Shown in pieces: positions 1-9,000 of a stretch of DNA of 64,000 nucleotides. A program made the translations under genes and the position numbers. The notes below the pieces were generated by a model. The model was not told where the DNA came from and searched no databases. It saw only the letters and a program-made list of their open reading frames with translations. Positions within the stretch are counted from its first letter, which is position 1; each line of letters starts with the position of its first letter. Source of the stretch: Clostridium lundense DSM 17049 (GTDB lineage: Bacteria > Bacillota > Clostridia > Clostridiales > Clostridiaceae); NCBI RefSeq assembly GCF_000619945.1, contig NZ_JHVC01000001.1, positions 1 to 64,000 of the forward strand, read 5' to 3'.

Positions 1-1
1 A

Positions 2-193
2 TTTGAGAAATTTGCAAATTTAAAGTATAAGTATGGAAATAGACATTTTTGGTGTAGAGGCTTCTATGTGGATACAGTAGGAAAAAATAAGAATGCAATA
101 GAAGAATATATAAAAAATCAACAAAATGAAGACATGATCGCTGACCAAATAAGTATTAAAGAATATGTTGACCCTTTTAAGGGTGGCAGGTAA
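2..193 (+). CDS. tnpA: IS200/IS605-family transposase TnpA, C-terminal part
   Basis: This is the C-terminal 63 residues of a Y1 (HUH) transposase; the gene starts before the window. The frame reads through to TAA at 191-193 and carries RHFWCRGFYVDTVG, followed by a helix and EYVDPFKGGR, the usual end of clostridial IS200-like TnpA proteins. TnpA cuts and rejoins single-stranded element ends at hairpins. No tnpB follows, so the element is of the IS200 (tnpA-only) type. The HUH motif itself lies outside the window, so activity cannot be judged. Confidence 0.8.
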   Translation, partial: FEKFANLKYKYGNRHFWCRGFYVDTVGKNKNAIEEYIKNQQNEDMIADQISIKEYVDPFKGGR

Positions 194-322
194 CAGTTAA
201 ATTGCGGCTGGCGAGATTTTTATACGTGCCTTAAGGCACAATGCTGGTAAAGTGCCCTTATAGGGCTTAAGAAAAACCACCAGCTAAGCTGGTGGATATT
301 TATTTGGGATAAATTTATTCCA
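194..322 (+). mobile_element. Right end of IS200/IS605-type element
   Basis: The non-coding sequence after tnpA holds a perfect hairpin, CCACCAGC-taa-GCTGGTGG, at 277-295, and smaller inverted repeats near 226-239 (GTGCCTTAAGGCAC) and 252-268. A subterminal hairpin downstream of tnpA is the hallmark of the right end of IS200/IS605 elements. The exact cleavage site is not certain; it probably lies between 300 and 322, just before the transporter gene leader. Confidence 0.6.
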
Positions 323-392
323 TTTGGTTGGAGATTTTAGTGCTTTAGATATATATAATTGTATTAGACGGAATGATAAGGAGGAAAAGGAC

Positions 393-1001
393 ATGTTAAA
401 ATACTGTGTTCAAGGGTTCCTGTTGGGACTAGCTTATGTTGCACCTATAGGTATGCAAAATATTTATGTGATAAATACGGCAGTTAGCCAAAATAAGTTA
501 AAGGCTTATCAAGTTGCATTCATTACAATTTTCTTTGATATTTCCTTAGCACTAGCATGTTTTTTAGGAATGGGGGCTTTAATGGAAAAATTTAAAGTGA
601 TAAGAGCAGCTACATTACTTATTGGTTGTATAGCAGTAGTGTATATCGGAATTCAGCTTATGAGAGACACACCAGATTCAGAAAAACAAATGGATGTAAA
701 TAAATCACTAATAGAAGTCATAATAACTTGCTTTATGATCACATGGATTAATCCTCAAGCTATTATTGATGGGTCGTTATTACTTGGAGGATTTAGAGCA
801 TCACTACCACAGGATGCTTCCACGCCGTTTATTATTGGAGTCTGCTTAGCATCATTTTTCTGGTTTATCAGTGTTGCCGCTATTGTATCAACCTTTAAAC
901 AAAAATTTAATGAAAAAGTACTTAGGGTTATTAATATCATTTGTGGTGCTGTTATAATAGGATATGGTATAAAACTCGGATATAGCTTCTGCAAATTATA
1001 A
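393..1001 (+). CDS. LysE/ArgO-family amino acid exporter
   Basis: A 202-residue inner-membrane protein with about six hydrophobic segments. The N-terminus has the family signature region (GLAYVAPIGMQNIYVI, residues about 10-25), in which PxGxQN corresponds to the conserved first loop of LysE/ArgO exporters. These carriers export basic or other amino acids; the substrate here is unknown. An upstream in-frame ATG at 324 exists, but the ATG at 393 has a strong GGAGG 9 bases ahead and gives the usual family N-terminus, so I chose it. It lies directly downstream of the IS right end, so the insertion may have changed its promoter. Confidence 0.82.
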   Translation: MLKYCVQGFLLGLAYVAPIGMQNIYVINTAVSQNKLKAYQVAFITIFFDISLALACFLGMGALMEKFKVIRAATLLIGCIAVVYIGIQLMRDTPDSEKQMDVNKSLIEVIITCFMITWINPQAIIDGSLLLGGFRASLPQDASTPFIIGVCLASFFWFISVAAIVSTFKQKFNEKVLRVINIICGAVIIGYGIKLGYSFCKL

Positions 1002-1133
1002 TTTGAACTAAATAATAAATAGTGTAAAGCTTTAAAATCATATGGTATTTATATTAAAAACCAAGCATATTATCTAGATTGGTTACTCAGTACTTAATTA
1101 CTATTGTGAATTATACATGTACTAAAATTATAC

Positions 1134-1598
1134 TTATTTTGTTAAGCTCATCTCTTTTTTAAATAATACTATTTTCACAGAACCAACCATATATTGTTTT
1201 ACGATAGTATAGCCCATTTTTTTATAGAAATAATGATTTCGCTTCTTATCTGCAGGTGTTTCTAAAGTCCAAACAGTTGCATTAGGGAATTGACTTTCTA
1301 TAAACTTAATAGTTTCTTGTCCAATTCCCATGTTTTCATAATCTGGTATCACACAAATACCTCCAAGAAAGTAGGTGTTATCATTATTATCTCTAATAAT
1401 AATGTCACCTATTATTTGATTATTATAAATTATTTTATATGTTATTTTGTTTAAGATAATATTAGTCATACTTTCTTTAGAATGATTATATCCAGGACAT
1501 TCTCCATATTTGACAAAATCAGCATAGAAGCTTTGATTTTGTACATCAATTAATTTATCAACATCATCAATTGTTGCTTTTGTAAATTCAATTTTCAT
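1134..1598 (-). CDS. GNAT-family N-acetyltransferase
   Basis: A 154-residue protein with the GNAT fold: N-terminal IEFTKATIDDVDKLIDVQNQSF, then a beta strand (YFLGGICVIPDY) leading into the acetyl-CoA pyrophosphate loop ENMGIGQETIKFIE, and a C-terminal FYKKMGYTIVKQY, typical of motif B. It transfers acetyl from acetyl-CoA to an unknown amine. A start 18 bases further upstream is possible, but that ATG forms part of the ribosome site (GAAAGGA); the ATG at 1598 is properly spaced. The gene follows the secreted-protein gene closely, so the two are probably co-transcribed. A similar acetyltransferase lies at 24738-25223. Confidence 0.85.
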   Translation of the reverse strand: MKIEFTKATIDDVDKLIDVQNQSFYADFVKYGECPGYNHSKESMTNIILNKITYKIIYNNQIIGDIIIRDNNDNTYFLGGICVIPDYENMGIGQETIKFIESQFPNATVWTLETPADKKRNHYFYKKMGYTIVKQYMVGSVKIVLFKKEMSLTK

Positions 1599-1612
1599 TG
1601 TATAAATTCCTT

Positions 1613-2794
1613 TCACTCAATAGAGAAATTCATTTTTATGTACTTTTTCAGTATTGTACCATCACTTGATTTGATATTTTTAATCCATAAAGTATAAGTT
1701 TCACCTGAAGTATATTCTTTTATCGGTATAATTGAAATTATATTTCCATTAGATTGGGTACAATAATAAAACATTGGTATAATAGTTCCTTTAGAATCAG
1801 TTACATAAATATTTTTTTCTTTGATTGTACTTATATCAATTGAATTAGTAAACTCTACTTCCCAAGTTTTATTTTTAGATACATTGTTTTTAGTTTCCCA
1901 TATTTTCCAGTTGGGATCTGAATTATTATCTTTATCAGCATCTGAGTCTACAGCTTCTATTAGTTCATTCCAATGGACATTTGTAAAATTATATCCAGAA
2001 TATATAGGCTTGTTTACTTGAAGTATATTAAATTTTGAGTAGTGCTCTGATTCAAAAGTAATGGTTTGAGTTGATTCTCCAGATAATATTACTTTATGAT
2101 CTAAAACAGGAGAAAAATTAATTATATTGTATTCTTGCTTTTTCTGTAGGAAATTACCTTTGATTTCAAGTGTACCAGCTTTTAAATGATGATTTTCATC
2201 GGATGTAGGGCCACTATCAGAATAACCTGAACGGTTACTATTAATTACAAAATCTTTTTCAACAAGTATGTAACCATCCTTTTTTTCCATCTTGAAAAAA
2301 GCATAACCATTTATGTAATAGTTTCCATGAATATAAGCTTTTCCGTTATTAACTAAAAACATTGGAAATTCATCGAAACCTTTACCGGATTCGAGCAAAT
2401 CTCCATAAATAGAGATTTTACCAGTATCTAAATCTAAATGACCACCATTTAAATTTAGGTTTTTTTCTACTGTTATGGATCCATTATTTATAGTTATTTC
2501 AGAATAATTATTTAACATATTTAAGTCACCTTTAATAATTAAGTTTCCATTGTTGATCTTTAATTTACCTAATTGTAAGTCTAGTTTATCATTAATTATC
2601 ATTGTATGACCATTTAAATCAACAGTACCTCCATTGATAGTAAGGGATTTAAGATTAGTTACATCATACTGTAATGTCCAATCGCTATTAATTTTAGAAT
2701 CAATTAATTCGCTAGCAGCATATACAGTAGAAAATCTTAAAATAATAAAAACCGTAATCAGAAGTTGGAATGTTTTTTTAAAATAAAAATTCAT
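1613..2794 (-). CDS. Secreted protein with beta-repeat region and SbsA-type Ig-like domain
   Basis: A 393-residue exported protein. Residues 1-26 form a signal peptide with a likely cleavage after VYA. Residues about 45-240 consist of repeated short strands rich in N, G and I (LTINGGTVDLNGHTMIIN, LKINNGNLIIKGDLN, ITINNGSITVEKNLN), as in a parallel beta-helix or bactofilin-like solenoid. The last ~90 residues (NKTWEVEFTNSIDISTIKEKNIYV to the C-terminus) match the SbsA Ig-like (Big_5) pattern of bacterial surface proteins. No sortase motif or membrane anchor is visible. AGGGAGG precedes the ATG. Its cell-surface role is inferred; no enzyme motif is seen. Confidence 0.65.
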   Translation of the reverse strand: MNFYFKKTFQLLITVFIILRFSTVYAASELIDSKINSDWTLQYDVTNLKSLTINGGTVDLNGHTMIINDKLDLQLGKLKINNGNLIIKGDLNMLNNYSEITINNGSITVEKNLNLNGGHLDLDTGKISIYGDLLESGKGFDEFPMFLVNNGKAYIHGNYYINGYAFFKMEKKDGYILVEKDFVINSNRSGYSDSGPTSDENHHLKAGTLEIKGNFLQKKQEYNIINFSPVLDHKVILSGESTQTITFESEHYSKFNILQVNKPIYSGYNFTNVHWNELIEAVDSDADKDNNSDPNWKIWETKNNVSKNKTWEVEFTNSIDISTIKEKNIYVTDSKGTIIPMFYYCTQSNGNIISIIPIKEYTSGETYTLWIKNIKSSDGTILKKYIKMNFSIE

Positions 2795-2878
2795 ATTTTT
2801 TAAATACCTCCCTAAAATATTTTCATTATTGAGTTATCATCAGGGATAACATCATATTTTTTATTAAGTTCTTTATAG

Positions 2879-3379
2879 TTATTCTGTTTTACTTGTTAGT
2901 TCTTCTAAAGAATATTTTTTGTTGCAATTTGGACAATAATAAGAAATTTTAACTTCATACATCTCTACGTCTGACACATACCCATCCATACTTATATCTC
3001 TTTTCATACCTTTAGGCTCTTCACTTGTAATTTTTTTCATTTCTGTACCACATATTTTGCAGTTTTTTTTATTCACTAAAAAATATTTTAATTCTCCAAA
3101 TCCAAATGACCATTCTTTTCCTTTTACTTCAGGTACATTCTTTCTTGTATAAAACATATTGCAAGCCTTGATTGCAATAAATAATAAAGTTCCCATAAGT
3201 ACAGTTGCCCCTAACATAGTTAAAAACAATAAACCATATTGACTTAGTGTTAATCTACTTTTAGTTTGAAATAACGCTCTTTTTATATAGTTAATTCGAA
3301 AAATATATAGTATAAATACAAATATCAGGATTTCCTTATACTCTTTATTGTTTATTATTTTTTTTATTAAATTCTTCAT
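2879..3379 (-). CDS. Membrane protein with C-terminal zinc-ribbon-like motif
   Basis: An unrecognised protein of about 166 residues. Two hydrophobic segments (EILIFVFILYIF and YGLLFLTMLGATVLMGTLLFIAI) are followed by a soluble tail with two CxxC knuckles, CKICG and CPNCNKKY, spaced about 40 residues apart, which probably bind zinc. The frame can be extended to 3460, but no ribosome site precedes that ATG. The ATG at 3379 has AGGGAG, although with long spacing (about 12). A 38-bp stretch around this start recurs just past the gene's stop at 2861-2898, suggesting a lost tandem paralogue. Function unknown. Confidence 0.5.
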   Translation of the reverse strand: MKNLIKKIINNKEYKEILIFVFILYIFRINYIKRALFQTKSRLTLSQYGLLFLTMLGATVLMGTLLFIAIKACNMFYTRKNVPEVKGKEWSFGFGELKYFLVNKKNCKICGTEMKKITSEEPKGMKRDISMDGYVSDVEMYEVKISYYCPNCNKKYSLEELTSKTE

Positions 3380-3659
3380 AGCTATTCTGTTCTCCCTGTT
3401 AATTATTTTATCTAACAATAGTATTGATTTAGCTATGTAAGAAGCATTTAGTTGTTTCATGGTAGATTACAATCATGATTTAATTAATACCAAAATTATA
3501 CCATACTCTCTATATATTTTTATAGCTATATAAAAACATAATAATTTTAAAACACCAAAGAAGAGGGGATGAAAGTTTTTTTATAAATAGATTTCTATGA
3601 TAAGTATTTTTAAAGTATTAAAATAAACAAAAGCTTTCATATATTCATTACAAAAAATA

Positions 3660-3727
3660 ACTAACTATGAGCATGTCGAGAATATGTTTGAAAAAGAATA
3701 TTTTTGATATGCTCATAATTAGTTAGT
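3660..3727 (-). terminator. Long imperfect inverted repeat after the anti-sigma gene
   Basis: CTAACTATGAGCAT on the left pairs with ATGCTCATAATTAGTTAG on the right, with further pairing of AATAT/ATATT inside. It lies 15 bases past the stop of the minus-strand anti-sigma gene, so it is best read as its transcription terminator, though the U-tract is weak. Confidence 0.5.
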
Positions 3728-3741
3728 GATAAAATAAAAAA

Positions 3742-5142
3742 TTATTTAATTGTTGATGGGTCCAGGTCTATTTCAAAAGGACCAACTGAAGAAAAAGATA
3801 TCATAATATCGTTTAATAGTAATTTGTCGCCTATTACGTTATCTAACTTAAGAGTATGTTTAATATTATTATTATATGCTCTAATAATATTACTACTATT
3901 TTCCCCCATATTAATGCCATAAAAGAAAATGTCCCAAGTTTCCAATTTTGCATTGCTGTTATCATAATCATAAATTAGTTCTATGCTGTTATCTGATAAA
4001 CGCTCAATACTAATAATTTTATATTTAATTCCCTTATACTCACCTGTTTTGTTTAAAATGCTTTTACCTGATTTAGGAAGATCTAATTTCAACTTAAAAT
4101 CATTATTTTTATCCATGGGATTATTCTGAACGTGATAAATTACATTTGGAACAGTTAATTTTAACTTTTTACCAGTAAGCTTACTTAAATCAAATAAAGA
4201 TTCATTTTCTTGATCTAAATAATTAGTATTGCTATGTCCACATACTGCATTATTATATTCATCAGAAATTATAATGTAAGAATCTTCTATAGAATTATTA
4301 TTTATTAATTTTGTATCAATTGGTTCTTTGAATCTCCATTCTCTGCTTTCTTCAAAAGTTCTATAATTAACTTTATCTATTCTTTTAAATTTAAAATCTG
4401 GTAAGGTATCTGTAAAATAATAATCTACTTTTAAAATATTTCCCTCTCTTTTTAATGAAGTCACGTTTAATGTAGTTATTCCATTAGTTGCGGTATATAA
4501 GATTTTTGCTTCAGGAGCTTCTTTAAAATCAGAATTTTTTAGTTTAAAAGTTGCTTTAGTAAATTTTTTATCATTATCTACAATACTTAAAGTATAACTA
4601 TTAGCTTTTTTTACTTTACCATAGTATTCTGCTCTGTATGAACCTATGTTATTATCTGGCAGCAAGGCAAGATTATCACTTCTATGAAGTTCATAAGAAT
4701 TGTCATGGTCGTCTTTAATAGTGTAATAGGATGATTTAAGTTCTTCTGGTTCAATAGTTAAAGTAACTATAATTTTACTGTTGTCTACATACATATTAGC
4801 TAAAGTTATGTTATCTTGTTTAATACTATTTTTAAGAATTTTTGGTTTATCTGAAGAAACTTTTACTTCTCCAATGCCAGATATGACAGTAAGTTTTTCT
4901 ATTATATTAGCTAAAACATTTTTTTGGGATATAAGTATAGGAATACTTATCAAAAGGATAACTGCTGCTGCAATAAAACTTCTTTTACTTTTAGATTTTT
5001 TAGGCTTTACTTTACTAATAATATTTTTACAGATTTTTTTCTTTTCAATTTCATTAAGTTCTACATTGCTAAATTCATTTTCCTCTATATTAACATCATT
5101 TAAAAGTATTAAAATATCATCTTCATTTAAATTTGAATTCAT
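3742..5142 (-). CDS. DUF4179-type membrane anti-sigma factor
   Basis: A 466-residue protein: an acidic N-terminal cytoplasmic stretch of about 50 residues, a basic patch (KPKKSKSKR), one membrane segment (AAAVILLISIPILI) and a large extracytoplasmic beta-rich domain. This is the layout of DUF4179/DUF5643 anti-sigma proteins of clostridia. It is expected to hold the adjacent sigma factor at the membrane until a signal arrives. The two genes overlap, and the GGAGG inside the sigma gene is well spaced only for the second ATG (5142), not the first (5148). A paralogous pair lies at 55095-56958. Confidence 0.72.
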   Translation of the reverse strand: MNSNLNEDDILILLNDVNIEENEFSNVELNEIEKKKICKNIISKVKPKKSKSKRSFIAAAVILLISIPILISQKNVLANIIEKLTVISGIGEVKVSSDKPKILKNSIKQDNITLANMYVDNSKIIVTLTIEPEELKSSYYTIKDDHDNSYELHRSDNLALLPDNNIGSYRAEYYGKVKKANSYTLSIVDNDKKFTKATFKLKNSDFKEAPEAKILYTATNGITTLNVTSLKREGNILKVDYYFTDTLPDFKFKRIDKVNYRTFEESREWRFKEPIDTKLINNNSIEDSYIIISDEYNNAVCGHSNTNYLDQENESLFDLSKLTGKKLKLTVPNVIYHVQNNPMDKNNDFKLKLDLPKSGKSILNKTGEYKGIKYKIISIERLSDNSIELIYDYDNSNAKLETWDIFFYGINMGENSSNIIRAYNNNIKHTLKLDNVIGDKLLLNDIMISFSSVGPFEIDLDPSTIK

Positions 5143-5702
5143 TTCCATACCTCCACTTCAGCTGAAATATTTAATTTTCTTATAAGTGAGTTTTTAGTAC
5201 GCCATAATCTGTTGTAAATAGCTCCTTTTGATAAATTAAATTTTTTGCATAGACTGTCCATAGTTTCATCTAAGATGTATTTTCGTATAAACAGTTCTCT
5301 GTCCAATTCATGCTCATATTGTAAAAGATTTATTAATTCTTCTTTCTTCTCCTTCAATATATACTCATTTTCAACATCAGTTTTAGAGATTAACACTTGT
5401 TCTTCTATTTGAAGGTTGTCCTGTTTAGTTAAGCTTCTTTTATAATCTATAGCCTTATATTTACTTACAGCCAAAAGCCAATTTTTAAATGAGGATTTCT
5501 GGGGATTATATAAGTGGTTTTTATTCCAGATTAACAGATATACATCGTTAATACATTCCTTTGCATTTTCATAATTATCATTTCCAAGTACATTTATTAC
5601 GATTTTAAAAACTAAATTGCAGTAAGTATTAATTATGTATTCTAAGGCTGCAGGATTTTTTTTCTTAAGTTCTAATAAAAAGTTTTCATCATTAATTTTC
5701 AT
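5139..5702 (-). CDS. RNA polymerase sigma-70 family (ECF-like) factor
   Basis: A 187-residue sigma factor. Region 2 is visible in the first half (ALEYIINTYCNLVFKIVINVLG, then DVYLLIWNKNHLYNP and FKNWLLAVSKYKAIDYKR). Region 4 is in the second half (ELFIRKYILDETMDSLCKKFNLSKGAIYNRLWRTKNSL), a helix-turn-helix for the -35 element. The start is the ATG at 5702 with AGGGAG; the frame runs 50 codons further upstream, but that part reads like untranslated leader. Its stop overlaps the anti-sigma start, so the two are translationally coupled. The target promoters are unknown; autoregulation is usual for such pairs. Confidence 0.85.
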   Translation of the reverse strand: MKINDENFLLELKKKNPAALEYIINTYCNLVFKIVINVLGNDNYENAKECINDVYLLIWNKNHLYNPQKSSFKNWLLAVSKYKAIDYKRSLTKQDNLQIEEQVLISKTDVENEYILKEKKEELINLLQYEHELDRELFIRKYILDETMDSLCKKFNLSKGAIYNRLWRTKNSLIRKLNISAEVEVWK

Positions 5703-5885
5703 TTTTAACTCCCTTCGTTTTACTCTATCACTAATTAATACGGATAATATGGGTATCATTTCACAAAATTCATATTTTAGATAAACAGAGTTCTTGGGGG
5801 GATGTACTGAAAAGTAAATGTAATAATACAAAATTGATATATATGAAAACATAAAGAAATACCAGCAAACGTGGCACTAGGGGCA

Positions 5886-5915
5886 AAATAAAAAGGCTTT
5901 ATTGCCTTTTTATTT
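5886..5915. terminator. Bidirectional intrinsic terminator
   Basis: AAATAAAAAGGC pairs perfectly with GCCTTTTTATTT around a 6-base loop, with A- and T-tracts on both sides. It sits between the sigma-factor leader and the acetyltransferase fragment and can work in either direction. Confidence 0.75.
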
Positions 5916-6009
5916 GATGAACAGTATAATAATATTACTTAAAGGTCTTCTATAAAATTGAGCTTTAACTTTACAATAATTTCATATGAAGTATAGGAAA
6001 TGGATTTCC

Positions 6010-6195
6010 TTAATCATCTCTTACGCAAACAAGTTTGTTAACAGCATAAGCACCTTCTTTGACTTGAGGTTTTATTGATACTATATCATCTTCATTTAAA
6101 AAAGTATGTGTTGCTCTTACCGATGATTCCCATACGTCTAATATGTTATTCATATCTTCCTTATTAATATTATTTAAAATTTCTATATTAATCAT
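6010..6195 (-). pseudogene. N-terminal fragment of a GNAT acetyltransferase
   Basis: The 61 codons read MINIEILNNINKEDMNNILD, then VWESSVRATHTFLNEDDI, ending at VNKLVCVRDD before TAA. This matches the N-terminal region of a common clostridial acetyltransferase group, in which the motif VWExSVRATHxFL is followed by about 100 more residues carrying the acetyl-CoA site. Those residues are absent, so the product cannot be an enzyme. The 3' part was lost; no clear remainder is seen in the 90 bases after the stop. Confidence 0.65.
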
Positions 6196-6284
6196 TATAT
6201 ATATTTTCCTTTCAGTTAGTGTGTTAAATAAAAATATTGTCCATAAATATAAGTGTCTTGAATTTTTTGCAATCTATATGAATT

Positions 6285-7163
6285 CTAAATGGGGTATTTT
6301 AAGTAAGCCAATATTTTCTCTTTATTAATCAATTTATCCTGTATCATATCAAGCAAATATGTTATAAATATTTCTGACATATCTTTTCCCTGAAACTCAT
6401 CAAGTATTTCAGGAAGAGGACACCCTTTACCATCTTCCTTATAAAAAGCCAGTGTGAGTATGTATGATGTTATATTAATTATATGGCCTATAATCACAAG
6501 GATATGAGGATCTTTTATGTCCAATGTAAGATCCACAATATCTGAATTATCATCACTACATAAAAGAGGATAAAGTTCTTCAGATGTAATACTTTCTCCT
6601 TGTACAAAACCTCTGCATACTTTAAGAGTTTTTTCAGCAACTTCTGCCCAAGAACTATCATCTGATAAATTTTCAACTTTTGATAGGGCACTTTTCTCCT
6701 GTATAATATACTGTGTATTCTTCTGTTTTATTTCTTGAAGTAACATTTCACCAATTGAAATCAATACACTGCCTAGTTCAATATCTGATAACAAGGCAGT
6801 ATTACTTTCTATCCATTTCATAGGAGAAAGATACTTTGATAGAAGCTCAGGAATCTTCATTAACACTTCCTGTTTGGGATAAAAGTAGTCAATACCATAT
6901 ATTGCTTTACTAACAAGTTTTGAAAAATTCTCTGCATGTTTAAAAAATAAATCGTCCGTCATCTTATAACGATCCGAAACAGTTGGATTTCCATCTAGTT
7001 TTATTTCATAAGAAAAACCATTAACCAAACAATATGCCTTATCTATACTGCTGAAGTATATCAACAAATCATGAAAATTAGGATTGTTTTTCAAAGCATC
7101 TGCTACATTAGGGGCAATTAGTTTTTCTAAAATCAATTTATCTAAAATTTCATTCCGTGACAT
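6285..7163 (-). CDS. Unrecognised helical protein (upstream partner follows)
   Basis: A 292-residue soluble, acidic, mostly alpha-helical protein with no signal peptide, membrane segment or catalytic motif that I can name. Good ribosome site (AGAGGT) before ATG. It lies 50 bp downstream of the next gene on the same strand, so the two probably form an operon. Both proteins have similar size and composition (many WxxxS, helical D/E-rich segments), as in paired immunity- or defence-like genes, but I see no toxin nearby. Function unknown. Confidence 0.6.
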   Translation of the reverse strand: MSRNEILDKLILEKLIAPNVADALKNNPNFHDLLIYFSSIDKAYCLVNGFSYEIKLDGNPTVSDRYKMTDDLFFKHAENFSKLVSKAIYGIDYFYPKQEVLMKIPELLSKYLSPMKWIESNTALLSDIELGSVLISIGEMLLQEIKQKNTQYIIQEKSALSKVENLSDDSSWAEVAEKTLKVCRGFVQGESITSEELYPLLCSDDNSDIVDLTLDIKDPHILVIIGHIINITSYILTLAFYKEDGKGCPLPEILDEFQGKDMSEIFITYLLDMIQDKLINKEKILAYLKYPI

Positions 7164-7213
7164 AATCTAAACCTCTTTCATTCTGTGCTCCATCCTAGAT
7201 AGTGAGGATATTA

Positions 7214-7975
7214 CTATCTAAAATACTCAGCTAATTTTTCACATTCTATTGATGAAAACAAAAATTGCTTTTTGTATTCCTCTCTTAATCTTGCAATTTC
7301 TTTAATACCTTTTCCTTCATAGTTTATTGCTTCTTTCATGTCTTTTATGATACATGCTATAATCTTTGTAAAAGTAGCACTTTCACAAATTTGAGTTATT
7401 CTTAGTTCTAACTCATGATATTTATATCCATCTGTAGGATTAGTATAAAGATTTTCAAAATAGTCTCCAACAATTTCATTAATCTCTCCTAAAAGACAAT
7501 CCTCACCTATTGAATACCAATCTATACTTTGTTCATATATTTGAAAAAATAATGCACCAAAAGAATTAAGTAATATTATTGAATTACTAATGTCCCATTC
7601 CCACTCATCTGAATATTTTTCCCAGAAATTTAGATTTTCCTGTGTTTCTATCTCTTCTCCGGTATTGAGAAATAAAGTAACAGCATCAATCCCATTGCAA
7701 AATGCCTGAAAATCACGGCTGTCACATTTCTCTTCTAAGTAATCCCATAACATATTTAATGCATCATGTATGAGAAGGGGCATGTTCTTTCCGACCTTTA
7801 ACATTGCTTCATTATATGAATTGAATGCTCTGTTAATAAAAAGAAGTTGTGCTAATATTTGTGTTTTATCGGAATATCTACTAAAACTTTTTTGAGCATT
7901 CTGTGAAAAGTTATAATACATCCGCTTTTTTTCGTTTTCTTTTAATGTTTCATAGTTTGTTGTAAATAAATTCAT
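7214..7975 (-). CDS. Unrecognised helical protein (first gene of a pair)
   Basis: A 253-residue acidic helical protein. Notable segments are KTQILAQLLFINRAFNSYNEAM (residues about 37-58), a tryptophan-rich stretch FWEKYSDEWEWDISNSI, and a C-terminal coiled-coil-like helix GIKEIARLREEYKKQFLF. No enzyme motif is seen. Start ATG with GAGAGGAG. It is the promoter-proximal gene of a two-gene unit. Helical, acidic, orphan proteins like this often turn out to be immunity proteins of contact-dependent toxin systems; here that is only a guess. Confidence 0.6.
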   Translation of the reverse strand: MNLFTTNYETLKENEKKRMYYNFSQNAQKSFSRYSDKTQILAQLLFINRAFNSYNEAMLKVGKNMPLLIHDALNMLWDYLEEKCDSRDFQAFCNGIDAVTLFLNTGEEIETQENLNFWEKYSDEWEWDISNSIILLNSFGALFFQIYEQSIDWYSIGEDCLLGEINEIVGDYFENLYTNPTDGYKYHELELRITQICESATFTKIIACIIKDMKEAINYEGKGIKEIARLREEYKKQFLFSSIECEKLAEYFR

Positions 7976-8159
7976 TACTTAACTCCTCTCTGATCTAATA
8001 TGATTTGTTTATTTCATCCTAAAGTACTTTTTAGCTTCATTTTATTGTATTTAAGGTTTCCTGAGAAATTAATATGAAAATTATACCACACCATTAGTAT
8101 ATATTCATAGACATATATGTAATGTAGAAATTCTCCCAAAATATATTATTGAATTGTTA

Positions 8160-8450
8160 AAGAATCATGAATGATATTATAGGAAATAAAACTTGAGGGA
8201 AGCAATAGAATAGAAAGGGGTGTTTATAAGAATTGTTGGTTTTTTCAGTTTAGTTATTGATACTAAGTCATCGCTCATAAGAAAATTCTTTTTATAAAGT
8301 AAATGAATCCTGCAATAATGATGAAAATGGAAGTAATCCTCAGAAATTTTTGTTCTTTACTGGTAGTCAAGAAATAATAGATTCCCATATAGATAAATAA
8401 GATTCCTACATGTCCAACTTGTTTTTTCTATGATTTATAATATTTAACAA
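8160..8450. repeat. Degraded copy of the block at 13100-13460
   Basis: Stretches such as the one containing GAATAGAAAGG and TGTTTATAAGAATTGTT, and the run from about 8262 to 8405, match 13136-13450 in the same orientation with scattered substitutions and short deletions. The copy holds the eroded membrane-protein fragment described separately. The rest of the 7976-8483 gap shows nothing else I can support. Confidence 0.7.
8275..8417 (-). pseudogene. C-terminal remnant of a DUF6442-like membrane protein
   Basis: Reading on the minus strand gives VGILFIYMGIYYFLTTSKEQ, then KFLRITSIFIIIAGFIYFI and KRIFL with a stop. This is nearly identical to the C-terminal half of the intact protein at 13296-13613, with the residues DPLV deleted before KRIFL. 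The N-terminal half and start are missing. It is the eroded partner of a duplication. Confidence 0.75.
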
Positions 8451-8483
8451 AGTCGCAGCAATACCATAAAAGAACAATCTGAA

Positions 8484-8882
8484 TTAATCCCACCAAAATG
8501 CCAATATATTTTCATTCCATCCCTCAAATTCTTCACCATCATTAAGGCTACTTTCTTCTATTTCTTTATTGTAGACATCTAAAATTCTTTCTCGTTTTTT
8601 AGTATCATTTGGTAGTTGTACAAGTAGAGTAGAAGCATATGAACCTCCTTCTTTCTCAATTCGCTCTTGTTCATCCCATATACCAACTACACTTACCTTT
8701 ACAGCACCAAGTTCATATAGTTTTTCTACAAACTTTATAGCATTTATAGTTTCTCCAAATCTATCACTGGCTAATGCTGATGGATTGTTATTATTTATAA
8801 GCCATTCTAAAGCCTCATACGTTATTAAATCTTCTTCCAAAGAAATCACATCCTTAATGTTTTTTGACAATATTTTTTTCAT
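8484..8882 (-). CDS. Unrecognised small soluble protein
   Basis: A 132-residue protein with a mixed alpha/beta pattern: a segment around DRFGETINAIKFVEKLYELG, then GAVKVSVVGIW, EGGSYASTLLVQLP, and a very acidic tail ending in FEGWNENILAFWWD. I do not recognise a family with confidence. The ATG at 8882 is not preceded by a clear ribosome site; a TTG four codons upstream is an alternative. Its promoter region (8874-9000) is duplicated at 13786-13921, where the coding part has been lost. Confidence 0.55.
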   Translation of the reverse strand: MKKILSKNIKDVISLEEDLITYEALEWLINNNNPSALASDRFGETINAIKFVEKLYELGAVKVSVVGIWDEQERIEKEGGSYASTLLVQLPNDTKKRERILDVYNKEIEESSLNDGEEFEGWNENILAFWWD

Positions 8883-9000
8883 ATGAATATACAAATATAA
8901 TATGTTATATTTAACTATTGTGAATTAATTATAGCATATTACTAAAGAAAAACATGTAAGTTTTTACAATCATAATGAGAAAGTGTCTAAAGCTATTAAT
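8874..9000. repeat. Duplicated promoter-proximal segment (copy 1 of 2)
   Basis: About 125 bp, from the TTTTTTCATATGAATATAC that spans the start of the 8484-8882 gene to AAAGCTATTAATTAT, recurs almost base for base at 13786-13921. It includes an extended -10-like TATGCTATAATT on the minus strand at about 8928-8937. Confidence 0.85.
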
